Shown here piece after piece: positions 36,732-50,800 of a stretch of DNA of 64,000 bases (positions are counted from its first letter, which is position 1; each line of letters begins with the position of its first letter). This DNA comes from Ectocarpus siliculosus (taxonomy: Eukaryota > Sar > Phaeophyceae > Ectocarpales > Ectocarpaceae): positions 118,695-182,694 of the forward strand of contig FN649752.1 of assembly GCA_000310025.1 (NCBI GenBank), written 5' to 3'. The notes beneath the pieces are model-generated. The model had not been told where the DNA came from. It saw only the letters and a program-made list of their open reading frames with translations, and did not search any database. The translations under genes and the position numbers were made by a program.

Positions 36732-36886
36732 CTTTGCTGGATGGGTGTTGAGTGAGAAGGGTGGAGAGAGAGTTGTGGCAGAGAGTGGGAGAGCCGACAG
36801 AGATCGCTCTCTCTAGAAGATAGAAGATAGTACGCTCGGGAGGTGTTATCAGCGTTGTTCCTTTTCGTCCACCGCTATTGCCTTCG

Positions 36887-36922
36887 CCAATCATTGACCT
36901 AGATTCATATCTCCACCAATCA
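36887..36922 (+). promoter_or_regulatory. Pair of CCAAT boxes between H2B and H2A
   Basis: CCAATCA occurs at 36887-36893 and again at 36916-36922, about 29 bp apart, roughly midway between the two start codons. The same heptamer occurs in the H2A.Z/H4 spacer. Shared use by both divergent genes is inferred. Confidence 0.55.
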
Positions 36923-37099
36923 CAGAGCAGAACGGCGCGGCCTGATAGTATTTTGAAAATGGAGTTCCGCCGCACGAAGGATTTCAGCCGTTGCTCATTG
37001 CTCGTTGCCTGCCTGTCGGAACTATCCCGGCCCCCCTTCTCACAACTCAAAACATCCCCATCTCTCTCTGTCTACTTCACCACCAACTCAACAACAACC

Positions 37100-37468
37100 A
37101 TGTCCGGAAAGGGAAAGGGAGGCCGCGGAAAGAAGTCGACCACCAGGTCGGCCAAGGCTGGACTGCAGTTCCCTGTTGGCCGTGTTGGCCGGTTCCTCAA
37201 GAAGGGCAAGTATGCGTCCCGCGTGGGAGCTGGAGCTCCGGTGTACCTGGCCGCCGTGCTGGAGTACCTGACCGCCGAGGTGCTTGAGCTGGCCGGCAAC
37301 GCCGCCCGCGACAACAAGAAGGCCCGCATCATCCCCCGCCACATCCAGCTGGCCGTCCGCAACGACGAGGAGCTGAACAAGCTTCTCGGAGAGGTGACGA
37401 TCGCGTCCGGCGGTGTGCTGCCCAACATCCACGCCGTGCTCCTCCCCAAGAAGACCGTGAAGAAGTAA
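37100..37468 (+). CDS. Histone H2A, 122 aa, intronless
   Basis: Canonical H2[21 protein letters not shown], then [20 protein letters not shown], the acidic-patch region [18 protein letters not shown], and a short tail [17 protein letters not shown]. The tail lacks the SQ(E/D) motif that is phosphorylated in H2A.X, so this copy cannot serve that damage-signalling role. It pairs with H2B in the nucleosome, is divergent from it, has no intron, and is followed by the histone hairpin 85 nt after the stop. Confidence 0.98.
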   Translation: MSGKGKGGRGKKSTTRSAKAGLQFPVGRVGRFLKKGKYASRVGAGAPVYLAAVLEYLTAEVLELAGNAARDNKKARIIPRHIQLAVRNDEELNKLLGEVTIASGGVLPNIHAVLLPKKTVKK

Positions 37469-37552
37469 AACGTCTCCTGCCTGAGCTCCATCCTGCATCT
37501 TCTACAACATTGTCCGCTTAGTTGTTCCAACGAGCGCCACAACAATCAACCT

Positions 37553-37569
37553 GGTGTTTATTCAACACC
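37553..37569 (+). terminator. Histone 3' hairpin after H2A
   Basis: GGTGTTTATTCAACACC: same stem, loop TATTC instead of TACTC. ACCACCC follows, then a purine run AAAAGAAAA. Confidence 0.8.
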
Positions 37570-40500
37570 ACCCACCAACCAAAAGAAAACAACGCCCTCG
37601 TGCCATGATCTTCGGTGGACATGGTGTTCTGTGTCGCATTCATCAGCAGTACAACAGCAGTATACTGGCATGTACCGGCAACTACAGTACAGCAGTAGGA
37701 AGCGCACGACACAGCAGTTAATATACTTTGTTTTCCGATTCGGACAATGTTGACGTAAACGAACATGTCGACCCGTTCTCTCTTCACTCACTCGTAGTAG
37801 TGGCATCGGTGAACAATACCAGACGTCAGGACGATACCTGGTAGTCTGCAGCAGCAGAAAGTAGTCTCTTCTCTAAAAGGTGACAGCAAAAAGACAAGGA
37901 AAACTTTTGTGCCCTCGAGCGCGTCATCATGTCATCACCTCCTGGACAATAAATTCAAGCATGTCAGCAGTAGTAGCGGCCTGCCATCAGCTGGCCTTCA
38001 TTGCCTTGGTGGTTGCTGTGTTCATGCAGGCTTGTGTTTTTTTGTTGTACTTGTTTTCTTGCTTCAGAGGCGAAAGGATACTATATTATTTACTACTACA
38101 TGTGGTATTGTAGCGTACGTACGCGGTGTTTTTTGTTTTTTGGAACCCTGATACTAATTTACTGAAGGGACGTCAGCCAGCAAGGTCGCAATGTCACGCC
38201 TGGCAGCAACCTTGGTTCGAGTGTTCGAATCTTGGGATTTTGAGGGGAATAACCCTTACGTGACTGGGTTAATTTGATTTTTTTTGTTTTTTTCCCCACA
38301 ACTGGCTCTCTGCGGTCAAAGATCTTCCAAGCACGCGTGTACACCCGTAAATCACGGCGTTAAGGATGGTGCAGCAGTGGGTCCATGTGTGGGGCTCACA
38401 GGGATGGGGACGCGGTATATGTAAGGGTGACGAACAGGAGTACAGTAGTACTACTCTGTTGTACAGCAGTAGCAGCTATGCGGAGAGAAATAGACAGCTA
38501 GCTGTACAGCTGCAGTAGTTTCTGAGCAGGTGTGCACATGCCTGTCTCCGACAGCAACCATCCGCACAGAGGATGTACCTGTGCAAGCAATACCTGTTGG
38601 CACATCTTCTCCACCTCATTCTTGGACAGAGCATACGGCAAGCGCAAATGCTAGCGGCGCTAGATGCGAAGACGCTGACGGGAAACCGCCTCACAGAAGC
38701 GCCAGATCGACAAAAAAACGGCCCACTCATCAGAGAATCGAGACCATCATCCACTAATATCTATCGCACAAAATGCATGAAAATCGTGATATATTTAACT
38801 ATTTTGTACTACAAATAGAGAGCTGTGATCGGAGCTGTGATCAGAACTATAGTCCCGAAAACCCTTGCCTTTGAGCGAAATTTTGCACACAGCAGACGAA
38901 CCACCCTTCACTCCCAATATTGGGAACCACACGCACCGCAATCACAACAACATCAAGCACCGAGGCAGTACGTTAGCATCGGCTCCGGTGTGCGCTTTCT
39001 CTGCTCTCCCACGCGGATGCGGCACCGGATCACATGTTCAGGGTGCTCTATGTACCCTCCAGTGGTGGTATTTTGCGTGTGAATCTTGGACAGCCGGTAG
39101 GCAGTAGATTGGATCTGGAAAGGATATCTGCCCCACGTCAGAGAGATTAGGCATGGGTGAATAGTATTGTATGTACTATGTGAGTCCTGTGCGCATTGCT
39201 GATAGTAAGCGTGCTTTTGGGGTGGGCTGCCTGTGTCTCCCTGCTGGTCTCTATGTATGTATGTTTTTTGCTCTTAGCCGAGGCACAACGGCGATCTTTC
39301 GGCACGCAAAGTGATCGGAGCTGAGAACGGAGCTGAATCGGCCTTGTAATCACATAAGTGATAAAAAAGCTTGGGGGTCAGCCACTCTTCCAACTTGAGG
39401 AAACCGGATGTCTACACAAGAGCTCAATCAATACCCGACCCACGACGTGACATGAGTGCCCACCTACCGCAGGATGTCGTTTCCACGGTTCTCCTCTTCT
39501 CCTTGATTCCCTAATACTTGCAGCAGCCCCAAATATTGGGGGCGCAGGGAGAACATGTAAAGAAAACTAGCTGCGCTCCGCAGAATACTTGAGCTGAACG
39601 ACGTCGGTATACGGAATGTGCGCAAATCACCGACTGACGTACTCAACAGATTAATCCCAACAGAAGGACTTTTTTCCAATGGCTTTTTCCCTCAACATCA
39701 AGGCAAACTGATGGTGCAATCACGAGTGCGGGTACCAAAACGTTACCCAAGAGCTGCGTCATGCTTCGTCTCACGACATCCCCTTAGACAGTAACAGGAG
39801 TGGCGTACAGAGATATGGGGAGCGTCCTACATCAGCAAGTATGACCCAGAAATGCATCACGCGTCATCCAGAGGACTAAATACACCTTCGGCAACGAACG
39901 CCCTTACGACCTCAACTACTCTGTCAGAACGCCTTGCTGCATTGGTCTGGGACGCCGACGCTGGCGCCTCTCGCGCCAAGCCACATGCTTGCCTTAATGG
40001 TAGAAATTCACCTATAAGTAAGAAACGTTCCAAACACATGAACAGGAAGAAAACAAAAACCCTGAGTGCGATGCTTGTCCGCCCTACTGAACGCCGATCC
40101 GGAACAAAATAAAATAGCTTTTTGAGTCTACTGCTGCTGTGGTATTTCGGTATAGCATGCATACGGCATGCTGCGCTACATCAAAACCTCCGCGCGCGCA
40201 GGAAAGAGACGGCAACGAAGCAGCAGCTTCCAAAAAAAACAAAAAACAAAAAGGCGCGCGCAGTTCGGCAATAAAAAACAAGCAACAGACATCCAACCAT
40301 CCCCTCTCGTGTCTGTCTGACTGTTCAGAAGCTACTTAAGAGGGCGCGATCATAAACCAACAACACGCTGGAGACACAATCCCCCCGGAGTCAAAATTCG
40401 CTCCGACTCAAAGGGGACGAAAAACGAAAAACGTCTAAAACTAGAAGTGTAGCCTGATCCGTTCACTCTTGTACCGCTAAGACTATTTACTTCACTAAGC

Positions 40501-41654
40501 GTGGCCACCACCATGAACTGTACGTAGTTATCGGGCTCGGACTTTTCCTGGCGAGAAAGAACGAGAGGAGTATCTTGTCATACTTTGGAAATAGAAGGGG
40601 TCTACATATAATGTCATGTCAACAGCACACACACATGCAAACATCCAAAGACGACAAAAAAATCAACTCAGCTCAGTCCACCCTCAACCCTGCAAGGCGC
40701 AAAATATCTCCTTCCCTCCCCACAACGTGCTCGCTCCCCTGAATCGAAACTCGAGACAACTAGTATCATACTGCAGTTTGAAAAAATAAGACAACCCGAA
40801 ACCATCAATCTACAAATGAAAAAAAGACCTCACCGAGAACATGAGTTGCTACAGTAGTAGAGTGGCAGACAAAATAACGGCCGATTTTTCACTCTTCGCG
40901 CATCCGAACAGGCTTGCTCTATGTGAGAGGTGCCGTGTTGCCTTGAACCAACCATCTTCGGTTTTCAAGCCTAGCTAACCGTGTGGCCTGACTACAAAGC
41001 ACGAAGGTCTGGATGACTCGCTCACCCGATAGCGCTGAAACGGTATTGTAACTGTAACTACTTCGCAGTAAAACGTCAAACACTACTCTCACGCGTGTAA
41101 TGACTCCATTCCACCAGCTTCTAGCCTTCTTAAGCCTTGCAAGGTGGGTATGCCTCCCCTCCCCACCTCACAAGCTGCCTACGAAAGAGACTCAGCCCCC
41201 ACGCACGAGGTTGAGGGCATGCGCAACTAAAATACCGCACTCATTTCTACAGCAATGTTGTAGCTGGTCACCAGACCACTGTCGCGGTGACGTCATGAAA
41301 CGGCGTTTTGAAAAAAAAGACGGAGACAAGATACAGAAGAGACAGGGCATATCTCGCGCTTGCACAACGCGGCAGCAGCAGCGCACAAGGGACCCACTAC
41401 CGTGAAGCGACAGCCAATTTCTCTGTTGCTGCGAAAATAGTAGCTGACAAAGAACTCTCCATCTGCCTCCAACACCACCAATACAACAACTCTACTATCT
41501 GTAGGCCACGCATCTCTTTTGCCGACACAGCTCCGCCCTGACAACACCCCTCTCAGCAACAGCAAGGGACAGAGGGAGAAGAAGAGCGTACTTTTCCCAC
41601 CTCTTTCCGTCCTCGACGAATCATCCAAACACTCCAGAAATGGGTGCAACCACT
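37570..41654. other. Intergenic between H2A and the assembly gap, no gene seen
   Basis: Both strands carry only short frames without domain resemblance. The plus strand near 39550-39700 and 39852-40112 has mildly protein-like frames, but no plausible splice joins or start context. I see no tRNA or other RNA gene. Confidence 0.4.
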
Positions 41655-42080
41655 CATGCTGCCCCCCCCCCCCCCCCCCCCCTTCTCTGGAAAAGCCCCC
41701 CCTTTCTCCCCCCCCCCCCCCCTAAATTTAACACCCCCCAAAAACCCAAAAAAAAAAAAACCCCCAACTTAAANNNNNNNNNNNNNNNNNNNNNNNNNNN
41801 NNNNNNNNNNNNNNNNNNNNNNNNNNNNNNNNNNNNNNNNNNNNNNNNNNNNNNNNNNNNNNNNNNNNNNNNNAAAAAAAAAATTTTTTTTTTTTTGGCC
41901 CCCCCTTTTTTTTTGGGAAAAAAGTTCCCCCGGGAAAAACCCCTTTTCGGAAAACCACAAGGGGCCGGGGGGGAAAAAGGGGGTTTTTTTCCCCCCTTTT
42001 TCCTTCCTGGGGAATTTTCCCAAACCCCCCAAAAAGGGGGGAACCCCCCTTGGGGCCCCCCCCCCCCCCCCCCCCCATCC
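41655..42080. other. Assembly gap (100 N) in low-quality homopolymer sequence
   Basis: The bases 41774-41873 are N. For about 120 bp before and 200 bp after, the sequence is almost only runs of C, A, T and G (for example CCCCCCCC, AAAAAAAA, TTTTTTTT), which is typical of read ends with inflated homopolymers. Gene-like frames across this stretch are not meaningful. The 100-base N length is a common placeholder rather than a measured size. Confidence 0.9.
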
Positions 42081-42160
42081 CGTCGAATGCCCCCCTCTTT
42101 CCCTCACCTCCCTCGTACAATTGGATCGGCCGAAAAACCTAAACAAAAAAAAGCACAGAA

Positions 42161-44835
42161 CTAAGAGATGGTACAATGGCATCCTTTCGGCTGGCTGCGT
42201 GCCATCCGCAAGTCGTGCTCGAGCTGTGCAATGCGCTCCTCGGATGTGCGTTCCGTGTTCTGAAAAGTTAGCGGAGGCCGCCGCCGCAGCAGCAACAACA
42301 GCAACAACAACAACGACCAATGGCAGGGGCATCGCAGGGAAAGAGCGCCAGTGAGGATGAGGTCCAAATGTATCCCAAAGGCTTGGACGTATGATATGAT
42401 CAAATGAGCAGAGAGGTTACACGCACCGGCGCTAGACAAGCTGAACGCACCTGTGCTATTTACTGAGAGGCATTATTACTACTGCCGCAACATCACGTGT
42501 GGCCCCCTATATTTTAATACCGGTGATTGTCGACGACTTTTTTACTACAGTGGGGGGCCCTCAGTAGTGCCGGCAGTGGTGCCGGTACCGGCACCACTGT
42601 GAGACGCCGTCAATAGCGCCGATTTAGCTCCGCCGAAACCTCAATAGTGCCGCGTCGGTATTTTTTGCTCCACACACACACGCACATCCGTAGCGAGAGA
42701 GGTACACACGTGTACTGCTGTACCCCTGCAGCTTGCGACGCAGAGGCACAAGGTGCCGTGTGCTGCGGGTGATGAACTGTAACTCTCTTGTGCTTGTTTG
42801 TTGGTGTCTATTTTCCCTACCCTCTCCCCGCGTGACTGACTACAGATTGAAGGTTGTAGGACTTATAATTTTTTTCAGGGTCAAGACGTGTTAGCTTGTC
42901 TAGGAAAAAACTTCATGTGCTCAGGATCAACTCTGTGCCTTCAGAGGGCTTGTCAATCTCCAGTGCGTTCCGGATATACTTCTGGGTAGGCTGCATGGAT
43001 GTCGAACTCTTGTTTGGCAGTGAGTGAGGGAAATGTAGAGCGTACTTGTAAATATTAACTAAAGATGCACCGTGCCACAATGTTGAGTGCCAAGCCGTTG
43101 ATTGCAGGAGACATCGGCACATGCAACGAAATATGTGCGTGCCGCGAAACATTATTCTTGCTGAGGCCCCTCCGGTTTACTTCACACCAGTACACTTCGC
43201 GGTACTACCTGCTGTTCGCTGCTGCACATGACACTCAAAATTGCAAGTACTCGCATGACCTATGGGCCCAAAATATAATCTCATGTACATATCTCAGTAG
43301 TGTCAAACCGGCACTACTCAGGGTCGTGGTGGCCCCATATAGTGCACGACCCTCAATAGTGCCGGTTTTGCGAATAGCACCGGTGTGCTGGTCTGCTCCA
43401 TACCGGCACCACTGAGCCCCCCCCACTGTGTTCTCATTTTCATCTCCAAGCGAACCTGATACTGTACGGTACGTCGGTATTGAGTGGGTTCGGATAAAAT
43501 CAAACACACGTGGTTCCAGAGCTAGTCTACTTTTTCGAGATCGGAGCAGCACCGCGCGACTCGATTTCGTTACTTTGCAAGTAACAACACCGCGGTTGCA
43601 CAGCAGCTGTGTTACTGCACAGAAATATGGAGCGGAACCGACATGCCCAATATCGTCCAAGACAACGGTGAGTTATTCATGCAGGTGCAGCTGCTGGGGC
43701 TGGTAGTGATACGACATGATGATTGGTTCTCTACGTTAGATTGGTGCTCTCTACAGGTACCTGGAAAACGGAAAACCCTGACGTATACGGTGAGTGCCAA
43801 ACAACAGGAGTGCTCCTTCCATGTACCTTCCCCGCAACATTTACCAACATAACAAAACACGCATTGAAAAAAAATATAGCAAGCATCCAACAATAAAAAA
43901 TTATGTTCAATCTACAAGAGAGAAGATGTGCGCGCACGACAAAACGATGAAACCAACATCCAAAATAGAGCACACGGATGGTAAGATGAGAGACCACACT
44001 CCCAACGGGCGAAAGGTCGTGCCATAAGCCAAAGAAGGAAGGAATCTAAGCAAGCTCCACTTGACCCCACGTGCATCCTACAAACGCTTCAACCTTCAAA
44101 CGTTTCAAGTTAGCTTGTGTGGGATCGTGCTTCCCGAGACAAATTCTACCACGAAGTAACAAATACGAGAAAATAGAATACTTGAAGCATACAATACTTA
44201 CCTCGACTTCCTTTCGGGCCTCGCCGACTTCCTGCTTCTTCCGTTCGAGCTCAGCCTCTCTGATGTTGATGAAATTGAGTGGTCGACAGCCACCAAGGCA
44301 AGCAGCATAGCAAACAGCACAGCAGAAACAAGCGCAAGCAGGTGGTAACGGAACAAGAAAAATGCGTTCCGGTGGGGGTGAGGCGGTTGCTTGTATGGTA
44401 CTGGAAAACAACAGCACAATTTGCGAACATGTTGCCTATCTTTGGTTCGTCCACAGCACCCGACCATCACGCACGCACTGGACTATTGACATACTTGTTG
44501 CTGCTCTTGAAGGAAACAACAACACATCGAGGCCCAACATTTGAGGCCATGGTCGCTATACAGTAGGAAAGCCAGCAAGCTTGGTTCAGAATATGCAAAA
44601 AAAAAAAGAAAGCGTTCGTCATCAGATACGCCGCTACATTGCTGCTGTGTAACCATGACATGCATACCATGATAAATGCGGTTTGGAACAGAGGCGATTT
44701 AAACAGACGCACGATTCATGCTCAACACTTCGACGTACTCGCATGGCAAACATATCCATTCACCTTACCTTGTTTGGCCGTGCCTAGAGCCCAGATTGGG
44801 ACTCGACGCACAGATACCAACAACAACAAGCACCA

Positions 44836-44866
<31 letters not shown>

Positions 44867-47800
44867 CACTCACGATGCCGCGATCCTTTGGTTGAGCTGT
44901 TCCACTTGCACATCGGCATCGTCCAGCTCTCGAGTGCTGGTTGTTTGCGCCTGCTCAGCCACGTCGAAGCGCGCACGCACATCATAATCAGACTGAAACT
45001 GACGAACCAAGCCGTCATGTCTCCCTCTCCATGTCTCCCTCTCTCTCTCACGATGACAACGACAGCTATTCATACCTCATAACTGGTGCTGAAGGTCTAC
45101 AGTACCACAGCAGGGTCGGGAATGACAATCTCTGTCGTTGTTTCAGTTGTTATTCTGCACCAAGATGGCAGTACTGTACTACTCGACTCGACGGTGTGCT
45201 TACAGGCATCCCGATATCCCGACATGCCCAGGACGGTACAATACTAACACTCTCTCTTCGTCATCGTGAAAAAAATCCCACACATGTCTACTGAGTAATC
45301 ACTCAAGAAGACATGACACATATGTAGATCCGACGACACGCCAGGGAAAGCCGGCGCACTCAAACAAATATTGTGAGTTCGCGAAACGACGCATGAAACA
45401 AAGGGGTACTACGATCAGCACCGACAAAGCTAGCCACTAAAACCACCGGCGCCGGGAGGCGCGCCCTGCCATTTCCTTCATTGATTACGCAACAAAACTG
45501 TAAAATATATACCACGCGAAAGGGGCGAAAGGGGCAAGTAACGGCACACACAGAGACCGTCCCATCCAAGACCAGACAAAAAAAAACAGAACTTGTAAAC
45601 TTGTAAAAAAGAGGGGCAGTGACGGGTCATGACTACACACACGCACCTGATGTAGGTTATCCTTGTATTCTTCGACCTTGAGTTGCATCTGTTGCAACTG
45701 TTGGTTCTTCGCAGACAGCTCCGCCCTGAGCGAAGAAGCGGTGGAAATCGCATGACATTGGTGCAATGATCCAATACATTGTCAATGGTGCAATGATCCA
45801 ATATCATCATCAAAACATTTGGGCCATGAGAGCAAAGCGAAAGGCGAACACGAACAATGTAACAAAATTGCAGCGGGCATTGGAACAAGACGAGGTCGCC
45901 AGCTCCTTGTTGGGCAACTTCGACCAGCATACCATTGGAGGCAGGCTCTGAGTCGACCGCCAGCCTGGAGGTGTAGTGCTGTCACATGCATTGTCAACAA
46001 ATTGCTGAGAACGGGCAGTGGCTCCAGGTTGCTTCTGCCATAACGTACCATGCAACCCGCAAGAACAAGTGGTGGGCTGAGTCACGGACTCGAAAACACC
46101 AAGGATCCTCCAAGCGTACAAAGAAAATTGAACAAACACAAAACCACGTTGTTCTAATGCGTCAGCAGCGCAACATCTTGCCGCAGCGAGAAAATTTTCG
46201 GCATTTTCTTGTCACTCCGGCGGCTGGGTGCACACATATCATACAATCCATCTTCTGCAGGTTGGCTCTGCGACGATCCACAAACACACCGCCGGTGGCC
46301 AACATTGTTCTTCTATTCTACCATACACGCCCAACAGGGATCATGCCTGCTCGTTGCAAGGGAGTGCTGTCTACCACACTCCCAACACCAGGCGTCGCCT
46401 ATGCCTGTGGCAACAAGGGACTGACTCACTTTATGCGGTTCATCTCCGCTGAGCCCTTCGCGTCCACCCTCGGAGTCGTCTGCACCCCGGCCGCCGATCG
46501 ACTGGTCGCCGACCCCTCGCCCGAACCCCCAACGCCCACCGACACCTGCTTGGGCTCGCCGCCCGACCCACCGCCCGCACCAGTCAGCCCCCCCCCATTT
46601 CCCATCGACGTCGCCCCCGAGGTTCCGCCGCCCCTGCCGCCCTCCCCCACCGCCGTGCTGAGTACCGCCTCCGACATGACCGTAGCTGTCGAGTTGAGCA
46701 TCGCCGAGGAGGGTGAGTTGGCCGGAGAGGGGTCCGGGTATTGGTAGGAAGAGTCCGCCAGGCTGGCCGCGGATGGTGCTGGGTCCGGGCGTGCTGACAT
46801 CGGTGGCTGTTGATCCGATCCATTCGATCCATCGACGGTTTCAAGCAGGGGGACGGGGGACGGGGGGGGGATTGTCTCATGTGAGCGTTGACCATGCAGC
46901 CGTTTCGACACCACATAATGCACATGTACTGCGGTACAACACCACCAGTTGGTCCTGTGCTATCGTCCTATCCATGGTATTATAATGGTATTGTAGCATG
47001 CTATTATGAGATATTGAGATAAAGAGGGAGAGGGTGCCAAGGATCGAATCGGGTCTTCTCCTCGGCGTTTCAGCAATGCCAATGCCGCGAGTACAATACA
47101 ATATTGTGGTGGTGGGGGTGGAGGGGTTTTCAGCCCGCGCTGTAGGTGTCGGTGTCGGTGCCGGCTAAACGGGCCTTATTGCTCAAGCCTTGAACTGCCT
47201 TCAAAGGTGGTTGTTAGGCTACCGGCAGGCCTTATGAACAGGCCACAATTCCTATCAACAGTACCTATGCATAAAGAGCCTATCACGACACGACACACAA
47301 GTACACCACTAAACTACTGCTGTTGTCACGTGTTCTGGCGGGGGAGAAACAGTGCACGAATGCACAAACGCAAGATCCCCGAAGCAATGCCGTTCGCGAG
47401 AGGAAGCGTAGTGTTTGTGTTCGTCAAGGGATACATAATTAACCCGCGAATGGTCGCCAACAGCCTATTCATACTGTACCTCATAGCATGAGCTAGGTCA
47501 TGTCTTGGCAAGCAATCACTCCTAAGCACAAAAAAAAAATGCAAACGCTACAGACATACATGCATGCTTCGAAGAAACGAGTATTGCGCTCTCGGGTCCT
47601 CTTGTGCAGATCTTCCTTGAGCCTTGAGAGAAGAGCAAAGCGGCTGCATCCCCCGCCACCCTCCGCAAAGCCTAGAACACCACCAAACGCCCAACTTCAT
47701 ACTTCAAGTACCCGCTCATCACGCACGTCCTACATGACGACCAACCCTATACAATACCAAAAACCCTGCTGTACTGTAGATGGATGGTTAGACTTCTTTC

Positions 47801-50800
47801 GGTGTTGGCAACCCCCTCATGTTAAAAACACAACATCAACATCACAACACACGCAAGAGTCCTTTCCAGCGCCAGCATGTCGAGACCCACCTTGTACGCC
47901 GGCGGGGGCACCCCTGCTGTGGACCCTGTGGACCCTGGCACGTCCCCGTTCCCCTTGTAGCTCGACCCACCCACCGAACCGCCCTTGCCACCCGCGGTGC
48001 CCCCTGTTCCGCGGGCCGCCTCCACGCCATTCTCCACCGCGGATGTCGCGGCCGTCGAAGCAGCTGAGGCTGCAGCCGGCGTGGAAGCGGCGGCGGGCTG
48101 GGCGGAGGCATCTGCTGTACCCATCCCCAGCATGATCTTGATGCGCTCCTTCTTATCGTCTTCCACCGTGGGGCTGAAGACATCCCCGGGCTTGCGGCCC
48201 TTCTTGTTGCGCGCTAGTCTGTTGGCGCCCTTGTCCAGCAGCACCTGCACCAACCCGCGGTTGTGGTGATGTGGTGTGCCGTTCATGTTTTCGATCGGTG
48301 CAAAACACGAGTTACGCGGCCCAGCCACACGCAGATCGCCCAAGCGCGCTCCTTCCTTAACACTTGAAACCGCGGGCGTGAGCATGTATGCTGACACACG
48401 CACAGAACTGACGTGACATGAAGCAACAACAACAACCACCACCAGCCACAAGTCAACACAATCAATTCAAGCCAACGGAATACTGCGTACCTCCACCACC
48501 TCCGGGTGTCCGTAGTAAGCGGCTCTCCAGAGTGGGGTGTAGAGAGCGTTATCTTCGGCCTCCATGTCAGCGCCGTTGTCGAGCAGACGCTTCGTTACGT
48601 CGATGTGGCCCATGCCGGCGGCCACGTGTAGCGGGGACAGGTTGTCCTGCAGTGATTGGTGTGTCGAGTGTTCATCGATTAGTGGTGGAAAGGTCACGGG
48701 ACACAGGGGCACGGCGCATCGTCGAAGACGGCGAAATATCACCAACGAAGGTGGTACGATATAGCGGTATGCATAGGACGATCCGAGCAACACGGCAAGG
48801 GCGTTCGGACTACAGCAGTATCGTCTCGTTCTGGTCTCGTCCAGTCTCATCTCGTCTACGTGTGCTTTCGTCCAATCTACTCTGGGCTCCAGTATACACC
48901 TGCGGTTAATGTGCTTGACGCATCAGCCGGTGGTATGCAGGAGGAACTTAAGCACCGGAGGATTTTCAGTGCATGCATTTTTTCGTCCAAAGCACATGAA
49001 CAAAAGCTATTATTACTGGCATCTTCGGGGAAACGTGTCACAGAGGAGAGGTGTGTTACATAGGATGTATTTGGTGCCCACAGCGATGACGCCCAGGGAT
49101 CTACAAAAGAGTGGCAGCATTCCAGCAGTCCACCTACACAGTTATTAGCCCTTGCAACCTTATCCAACTGGAACAGAACGCCGTGTAACGAAGACCGAGA
49201 GGCAGAGAGGGAGAGAGGGTTGGGCTATTCTTGTGCGACAGTTACCTTGTTGCGGGCCTCTAGGTTGGCGTTGAAGTTGATGAGTCCGGTCACGATGTCC
49301 AGGTTGCCCTGTACAACAACAAGAGAGAGAACATAGAGTGTGAGAGAGAGACATAGAGAGAGAGAGGGGGGGGGGGGGGTGTACTCATAGTCGTGCATGC
49401 CGTAGTCGTTTGACCATTGACCTCGCATCCCTACAAAGCCCGGACGGAGCACGCCGGGTTCTCACCGGACCAGGCTCTCACATCACCAAGCGCGAAGCGC
49501 CGTGAGGTATTCGGCGAGTCGCATGGAGTGTGAGCTGCATCCTGCTAAGGGTGTTCGGCATCTTGTGCTTACTTCCTTGCGTACGGATGACAGCTGCGTA
49601 TGACTTAATTTATTTTCTGGAGCTTTCACTTCCAGAGACAGTTATAAGCACTTTGTAACTGCCTCGAGGATGCTTGACCATTTTAACACAACGTGGTGCG
49701 ATCATCCCCCTTGCGCGGAGTGAGGGTTCTCGACCCCGCACAACATGATCTACTCGACCACCATTATGGTTACCGCCAAAAAAAAAACAGAGGAAAAAAA
49801 AAAAACGGTAACCTGGTTGCCGAGTTCACGAAGTGAATTGTCTTGTTTTACTACGTCGTTGCCAAGCGACGAAAACCCAATCCCGATGGCAAACACCGAG
49901 TGGGGGGCTTGTTTTACAACGTCGTTGCCAAGCGACGAAAACCCAACCCCGATGGGGGGGGGGGAGAGAGAGAGAAAGAAGAGAGACGGAGACAGAGAAA
50001 GAAAGCACCAGGCAACTTGTTCCAGAAACTCAACCGAACGCTAGTGAGCAGGCAATGAAAGGAATTCGAGCTTACTGCTGTACATCACCAGGCCACCGGA
50101 CGACCGTAGACCGTCCTGCTCGAAAACAGACGTCTTCCTGATACCCTGCCGACTAAATGCGTGCTCACTCGCGTTTTTCGTCCCGCAGCAAGACGAACGT
50201 ATTTTCGTTTTGATTGGTCAGACGGCTAGCGCGGTCGATGCATACTACAGCTGTGCGCTCGCTTACATTGTTCTTAACCCGGCGGTTTTTCCATATCGTT
50301 ATCATCGCTCCCCGTTCCCGTACACCCATCGCTCCTTTTGGCTAAAAAAATAAAAAAAAATCCGTTCATATTCAAATGTCCACCATCCACTACATCTGCA
50401 TCAAAACACACATGCTTGTTCCCGTAGGGGTGCTTGAGAACTAACTACCTTGCTCGAGGTCACACTGCTGTACAATGTACAATGTACGCTTTGGTATGGT
50501 ATAAATTATAGCCGTCATATTTTCTCGCGCTTGGTTTTGTGTTCTGCAGCGTCATTCTGCAGCGTCTTTCCACGTCTCCTGTGCACCGTTCTTGGCCCCG
50601 GCTGTGTAAACAGCAGTGTTTTTTTTTCTCAGTGTTCGCACTAACAACACCTCGCACTACGTACATAGCAGCAACACCGGTAGTCTTACCTCTCTGCAGG
50701 CGTAATGGAGAGGCGTGGACTGCAAGTCGTTCACAGGATCCACCGCCGAGTTTCTCGACATGAGCACCCCGACGATGTCGAAGTGGCTTTCCTGGCACGC

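Noticed and set aside
41640-42164. 174-codon frame across the N gap
   Set aside because: It depends on unknown bases and on homopolymer runs that are probably sequencing error.
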